DNA of 8,785 bases from an uncultured Cyanobium sp. (lineage in GTDB: Bacteria; Cyanobacteriota; Cyanobacteriia; PCC-6307; Cyanobiaceae): positions 1 through 8,785 of the forward strand of contig CALFOF010000011.1 of NCBI GenBank assembly GCA_937919075.1. The letters run 5' to 3'. The notes under the pieces were generated by a model. It ran no database searches. It worked only from the letters and a program-made list of their open reading frames with translations, and had not been told where the DNA came from. A program made the translations under genes and the position numbers. Below are positions 6,024 to 8,785 of this stretch, piece by piece (position 1 is the first letter of the stretch; the number at the start of each line of letters is the position of its first letter).

Positions 6024-6521
6024 ATGACCCAGGCCGGTGCGCGCCGCAGGTCAAGGCGTCCTGCCAAGGGCACCCCCGGCGCCCGCCCGCCGGCTCAGCC
6101 GCCCCTGCCGGGCTGGACACTGGCGCTGGTGGCGGGGGTCACCTTCGGGCTCGGCTATGGCGTCACCGGCCGGCTGCTGGATCTGCGCCCCGATGCCACG
6201 GCTCGCCTCGGCGAAAGTTTTGAGATGAAGCCCACCCCAGGCACCAGCCTGGAGAGCCTGCGCATGCGCTTCGGCGCCCCCAGCGAAACGATCGACGACC
6301 TGGGCCTGCTGGAGCAGGAGCAGCGCCGCCGCGAGGAACAGGAGAAGCGGGAGGCTGCGGTGCGGGCCCAGCCGGCGCCTGTCGACCCGAACGCCAGCAC
6401 CGGTGAGGAGCCGCTGCCGGAAGCACCGCTGCTGCCGGCCGAGCCGCTGCCACCTTCCGAATCGGTGATCCTGAACAGCGGGCCACCGCCCGCTGCGGAT
6501 CCCAACGGCAGCACGCCCTGA
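6024..6521 (+). CDS. Single-pass membrane protein with a proline-rich tail, unknown function
   Basis: I do not recognise this 165-residue protein. It has a short basic, Arg/Pro-rich N-terminus (1-29), one transmembrane helix (about 31-52, GWTLALVAGVTFGLGYG), and a small conserved-looking segment with SLESLRMRFGAPSETIDDL (75-93). A charged helix rich in Glu, Gln and Arg follows (94-112), then a Pro/Glu-rich, probably disordered tail to the end. The basic N-terminus suggests it faces the cytoplasm, with the tail across the membrane. The start is the first ATG after the divergent region; no strong ribosome binding site is visible. Coding is supported by the intact frame, sensible segment architecture and its place 33 bases before the next gene and upstream of the ABC1 kinase. 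It probably belongs to that operon. Confidence 0.72.
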   Translation: MTQAGARRRSRRPAKGTPGARPPAQPPLPGWTLALVAGVTFGLGYGVTGRLLDLRPDATARLGESFEMKPTPGTSLESLRMRFGAPSETIDDLGLLEQEQRRREEQEKREAAVRAQPAPVDPNASTGEEPLPEAPLLPAEPLPPSESVILNSGPPPAADPNGSTP

Positions 6522-6554
6522 TCTGCCACAGTTTTGCCAACCAGCGGCCCCCGC

Positions 6555-6899
6555 ATGAGCGCGCCCCAATCCATCGTTCAGGCCGCTATCAACCGGTTGG
6601 GTGCCAGGCTCGGCAGCGGTCTGGTGGAAACTGCCGCAGCCCTGGCGGTGCTCGCCCAGGAGGTGCCCGAGCGGCTGCGCCATGAATGGAGCCTCTTTCT
6701 GGAAGAAGTGGAGGCGGAAGCGGAACGGCTGGAAACCGACCCGGCAGTTGGCGCACCGCCGGCACCTGGCGCTGGTTCCAGCGTGATGGAGGCTGAGGAG
6801 GTGGCGGCCACTGCCGGCTGGGGCACGCCCCAGGATCAGATCGATGCCTTGCGGGCCCAGGTGGCGGGTCTGTCCCGCCGCCTTGAGGACCGGCCTTGA
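6555..6899 (+). CDS. Short helical protein, unknown function, coupled to ABC1 kinase
   Basis: This 114-residue protein is not one I can name. Residues 1-60 look like amphipathic helices (AINRLGARLGSGLVETAAAL, then EVEAEAERLE). An Ala/Pro/Gly linker follows (62-76), and the last ~22 residues (PQDQIDALRAQVAGLSRRLE) form a likely coiled coil. No membrane segment or signal peptide is seen. ATG 6555 is preferred over an upstream TTG at 6534, which has no ribosome binding site and only adds MPTSGPR. Its stop overlaps the TTG start of the ABC1 kinase in TTGA, and its final codons carry that gene's ribosome binding site. This points to translational coupling and perhaps a partner or regulatory role for the kinase. 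It could resemble short thylakoid-associated helical proteins, but I cannot support that from the sequence. Confidence 0.75.
   Translation: MSAPQSIVQAAINRLGARLGSGLVETAAALAVLAQEVPERLRHEWSLFLEEVEAEAERLETDPAVGAPPAPGAGSSVMEAEEVAATAGWGTPQDQIDALRAQVAGLSRRLEDRP
6885..6889 (+). promoter_or_regulatory. Ribosome binding site GAGGA for the ABC1 kinase
   Basis: GAGGA lies six bases before the TTG at 6896, inside the end of the preceding gene. An in-frame TGA at 6884-6886 excludes earlier starts, and no other standard start codon lies between it and 6896, so this site fixes the start at the TTG. Confidence 0.7.
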
Positions 6900-8578
6900 T
6901 CGGGCGTCTGTTGAAAGGGTGGCGGGGCCTGTCCCGTTCGCTGCGCATCTGGCGCGCCGTGCTGCAGCTGCTGGCGGGGCTATGGCTGGATGGCCGCGCC
7001 TGGTCGTACCGGGGCGCCGGGACGCCGAGCGCGGAGCACCGGGCGGCGCGTCAGCGCCAGCGCGCCCGCTGGCTCACCAACGAACTGCTCAACCTGGGAT
7101 CGGCCTTCATCAAGCTGGGCCAGCTGCTCTCGGCCCGCCCCGATGTGCTGCCCGCTGGCTGGGTGGAAGAGCTGGCGCACCTGCAAGACCGGGTGCCCGC
7201 CTTCCCCTTCACCACCGTTCAACAGCTGCTGGAGGAGGAACTGGGCGAGCGCTGCAGTGAAATCATCGATCTGGCGGAGGTGCCGCTTGGCTCCGCCAGC
7301 CTGGCCCAGGTGCACCGCGCCAGCTTGCGCAGCGGGCGTCAGGTGGTGTTCAAGATCCAGCGGCCCGGGCTGGAGCGGTTGTTCCGGCTCGATCTCGAAG
7401 TGATGCAGCAGGTGGCGGCGGTGCTGCAGCGCCACCCCCGCTGGGGCCAGGGCCGCGATTGGGTCTTGATCGCTCAGGAATGCCGGCGTGTGTTGCTGCG
7501 GGAGCTGGATTTCCGCCTTGAAGCGGAACATGCCGCCCGCTTTCGGCAGCAGTTTCTGGATGATCCAGGCATTCGCATTCCGGCGGTGATCTGGGAGCTG
7601 AGCACCCGCCGGGTGCTGTGTCTCGATTATCTCCCTGGCATCAAGATCAACGATCGCGCGGCGCTGGTGGAGGCCGGCATTGATCCTGCGGCGGTGGCGG
7701 AAAAGGGAGCAGCCAGTTATCTCCAACAGCTGGTGCGTTTCGGCTTTTTCCATGCCGATCCCCACCCCGGCAACCTGGCGGTGGCCAGCGATGGTGCCCT
7801 CATCTACTACGACTTCGGGATGATGGGCCAGCTCTCCTCACGCCTGCGGGGGCGTCTGGGCCGCATGGTGCGGGCCGCCGCCGCCCGCGATGCCGGCGCC
7901 CTGGTGGAGGAGATGCAAGGCGCCGGTGTGATCGCTGCCGGCATCGACGCCGGCCCGGTGCGGCGCCTGGTGCGGGTGATGCTCGCTGATGCGCTGACCC
8001 CACCGTTTTCCGCCAATGTGCTGGAGAAGCTCTCCGGTGACCTCTACGACCTGGTGTACGGCCAGCCGTTTCGTCTGCCGGCGGAGCTGATCTTCGTGAT
8101 GCGCGCCCTCTCCACCTTTGAGGGGGTTGGCCGCAGCCTCGACCCCGCCTTTAGCCTGGTGTCGATTGCTCGCCCTTACCTTCTCCCCCTGATGACCACC
8201 GGCGGCGCTGGACCCAATGATTTCCTCGGCGAATTGAGCCGCCAGGCCGGCGAGATCGGCAGCCGTGCGCTGGGCCTGCCCCGTCGCCTGGAGGACAGCC
8301 TTTCGCGCCTGGAGCAGGGCGATCTGCAGGTGCAGATGCGCGCCGGCGAAACCGACCGCATCCTCCGCCGCCTCGCCACGGCCCAGCAGGCGGCTGGTCA
8401 GTCGTTCCTGCTGGGCGGCCTGGCGGTGTCCGCCGCGCTGCTGGCCGCCAGCGCCCGCCCGGCTCTGGTGGCGGTGCCGCTGGTGGCGGCGTTGCCGGTC
8501 ACGCTCAGCTGGCTGAAGCTCCAGGGGCGCCTACGCCGTGATGGCCGGTTGGAGAAGCTGCCAGGGGCAGGCGGATAG
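6896..8578 (+). CDS. ABC1/UbiB/AarF family atypical kinase
   Basis: This 560-residue protein carries all ABC1 (ADCK/UbiB) hallmarks: the KxGQ motif in FIKLGQLLSARPD (71-83), the A-rich loop as LGSASLAQVH (131-140), and Lys153 in VVFKIQRPG. RELDFRLEAEHA follows (202-213), then LDYLPGIK (243-250), HADPHPGN (286-293) and the DFG motif at 306-308. The A-rich loop reads GSAS rather than the AAAS of eukaryotic members. Two hydrophobic segments near the C-terminus (about 504-518 and 524-540) could anchor it in a membrane, as in UbiB. The family supports quinone and other prenyl-lipid metabolism; in cyanobacteria that means plastoquinone or tocopherol-type roles, inferred here. Cyanobacteria carry several paralogues, so no symbol is given. 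It starts with TTG overlapping the previous gene by 4 bases. Confidence 0.95.
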   Translation: MIGRLLKGWRGLSRSLRIWRAVLQLLAGLWLDGRAWSYRGAGTPSAEHRAARQRQRARWLTNELLNLGSAFIKLGQLLSARPDVLPAGWVEELAHLQDRVPAFPFTTVQQLLEEELGERCSEIIDLAEVPLGSASLAQVHRASLRSGRQVVFKIQRPGLERLFRLDLEVMQQVAAVLQRHPRWGQGRDWVLIAQECRRVLLRELDFRLEAEHAARFRQQFLDDPGIRIPAVIWELSTRRVLCLDYLPGIKINDRAALVEAGIDPAAVAEKGAASYLQQLVRFGFFHADPHPGNLAVASDGALIYYDFGMMGQLSSRLRGRLGRMVRAAAARDAGALVEEMQGAGVIAAGIDAGPVRRLVRVMLADALTPPFSANVLEKLSGDLYDLVYGQPFRLPAELIFVMRALSTFEGVGRSLDPAFSLVSIARPYLLPLMTTGGAGPNDFLGELSRQAGEIGSRALGLPRRLEDSLSRLEQGDLQVQMRAGETDRILRRLATAQQAAGQSFLLGGLAVSAALLAASARPALVAVPLVAALPVTLSWLKLQGRLRRDGRLEKLPGAGG

Positions 8579-8693
8579 GTCGTGCGACACCGAGACGCCT
8601 CAGGCTGATCGACAATTTTTCTTCTTCGCCTCTCACGGAACAAGGGCTCCATTCTCGTCTCGCGCCAAGGTTGAGGGAGGGTCCTGCTCCGAG

Positions 8694-8785
8694 ATGGTCC
8701 GAGGAAAATCCGACACTGCACCCTCCACCCCCTTCAGAGCTGCCCTTGTCGGCCTCTCTTTGGTTGCGGCCACATGTTCCTTGGG
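8694..8785 (+). CDS. Start of a possible exported protein (cut by window end)
   Basis: The ATG at 8694 opens a frame that runs off the window after about 30 residues. It reads MVRGKSDTAPSTPFR followed by a hydrophobic stretch AALVGLSLVAAT with a Cys soon after, like a Sec or lipoprotein signal. A purine-rich GAGGGAGG (8673-8680) lies 13 bases upstream, rather far for a ribosome binding site. The preceding 115 bases (8579-8693) hold no recognised feature except a short T-run at 8616-8620. Too little is visible to name the product, and the frame could be spurious. Confidence 0.4.
   Translation, partial: MVRGKSDTAPSTPFRAALVGLSLVAATCSL

Noticed and set aside
6534..6554. TTG start for the short helical protein
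   Set aside because: It has no ribosome binding site and adds seven unremarkable residues; the ATG at 6555 is preferred.
6980..7765. Minus-strand open frame of 261 codons opposite the ABC1 kinase
   Set aside because: It is antisense to all the kinase motifs, with His/Gln/Leu-rich sequence typical of a mirror frame.
8569..8620. Intrinsic terminator after the ABC1 gene
   Set aside because: AGGCG/CGCCT and GTCG/CGAC stems exist, but they are short, interrupted, and end some 15 bases before the T-run, so I did not call it.
1..8785. tRNA, rRNA, CRISPR array, insertion sequence or transposase
   Set aside because: I found no cloverleaf-like gene, spaced repeat array, terminal inverted repeats or transposase motifs in any frame.

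Overview
The window looks like a piece of a high-G+C cyanobacterial chromosome, most probably a picocyanobacterium of the Synechococcus/Cyanobium type. The clues are the mix of families (a HEAT/cyclic-nucleotide-fold protein, an ABC1/UbiB-like kinase, an Anbu proteasome-like protein, GltS), a perfect HIP1 octamer (GCGATCGC, 1508-1515) and a cluster of near-HIP1 octamers. The taxonomic call is an inference from gene content and composition; no rRNA or other marker is present.

Layout: (i) 1-1063, plus strand: the C-terminal end of a HEAT-like plus cyclic-nucleotide-fold protein, running in from outside the window. (ii) 1064-1133: two adjacent hairpins between convergent genes. (iii) 5840 down to 1134, minus strand: anbu, glsA, an AI-2E family membrane protein, a small secreted protein and gltS. 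glsA and the AI-2E gene overlap by 4 bases, and anbu ends 57 bases before glsA. The secreted-protein gene and gltS are 44 bases apart and may form a second unit, separated from the first by a 194-base gap holding five 13-bp tandem repeats. (iv) 5841-6023: a divergent intergenic region. (v) 6024-8578, plus strand: a proline-rich single-pass membrane protein, a short helical protein and an ABC1/UbiB/AarF atypical kinase. The last two overlap by 4 bases, with a TTG start and a clear ribosome binding site. (vi) 8579-8785: a short spacer and the likely start of another exported protein, cut by the window end.

Functionally, the minus-strand block has a glutamine/glutamate theme: glutaminase releases glutamate and GltS takes it up with Na+. 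A proteasome-like peptidase heads the block, and a putative exporter/permease is translationally coupled to the glutaminase. Whether they work together is inference, but this arrangement is the most interesting part of the window. The plus-strand block probably serves membranes or prenylquinone metabolism through the ABC1 kinase, with two partners of unknown function. I saw no mobile element, CRISPR array, tRNA or rRNA. No gene-free stretch exceeds about 200 bases.
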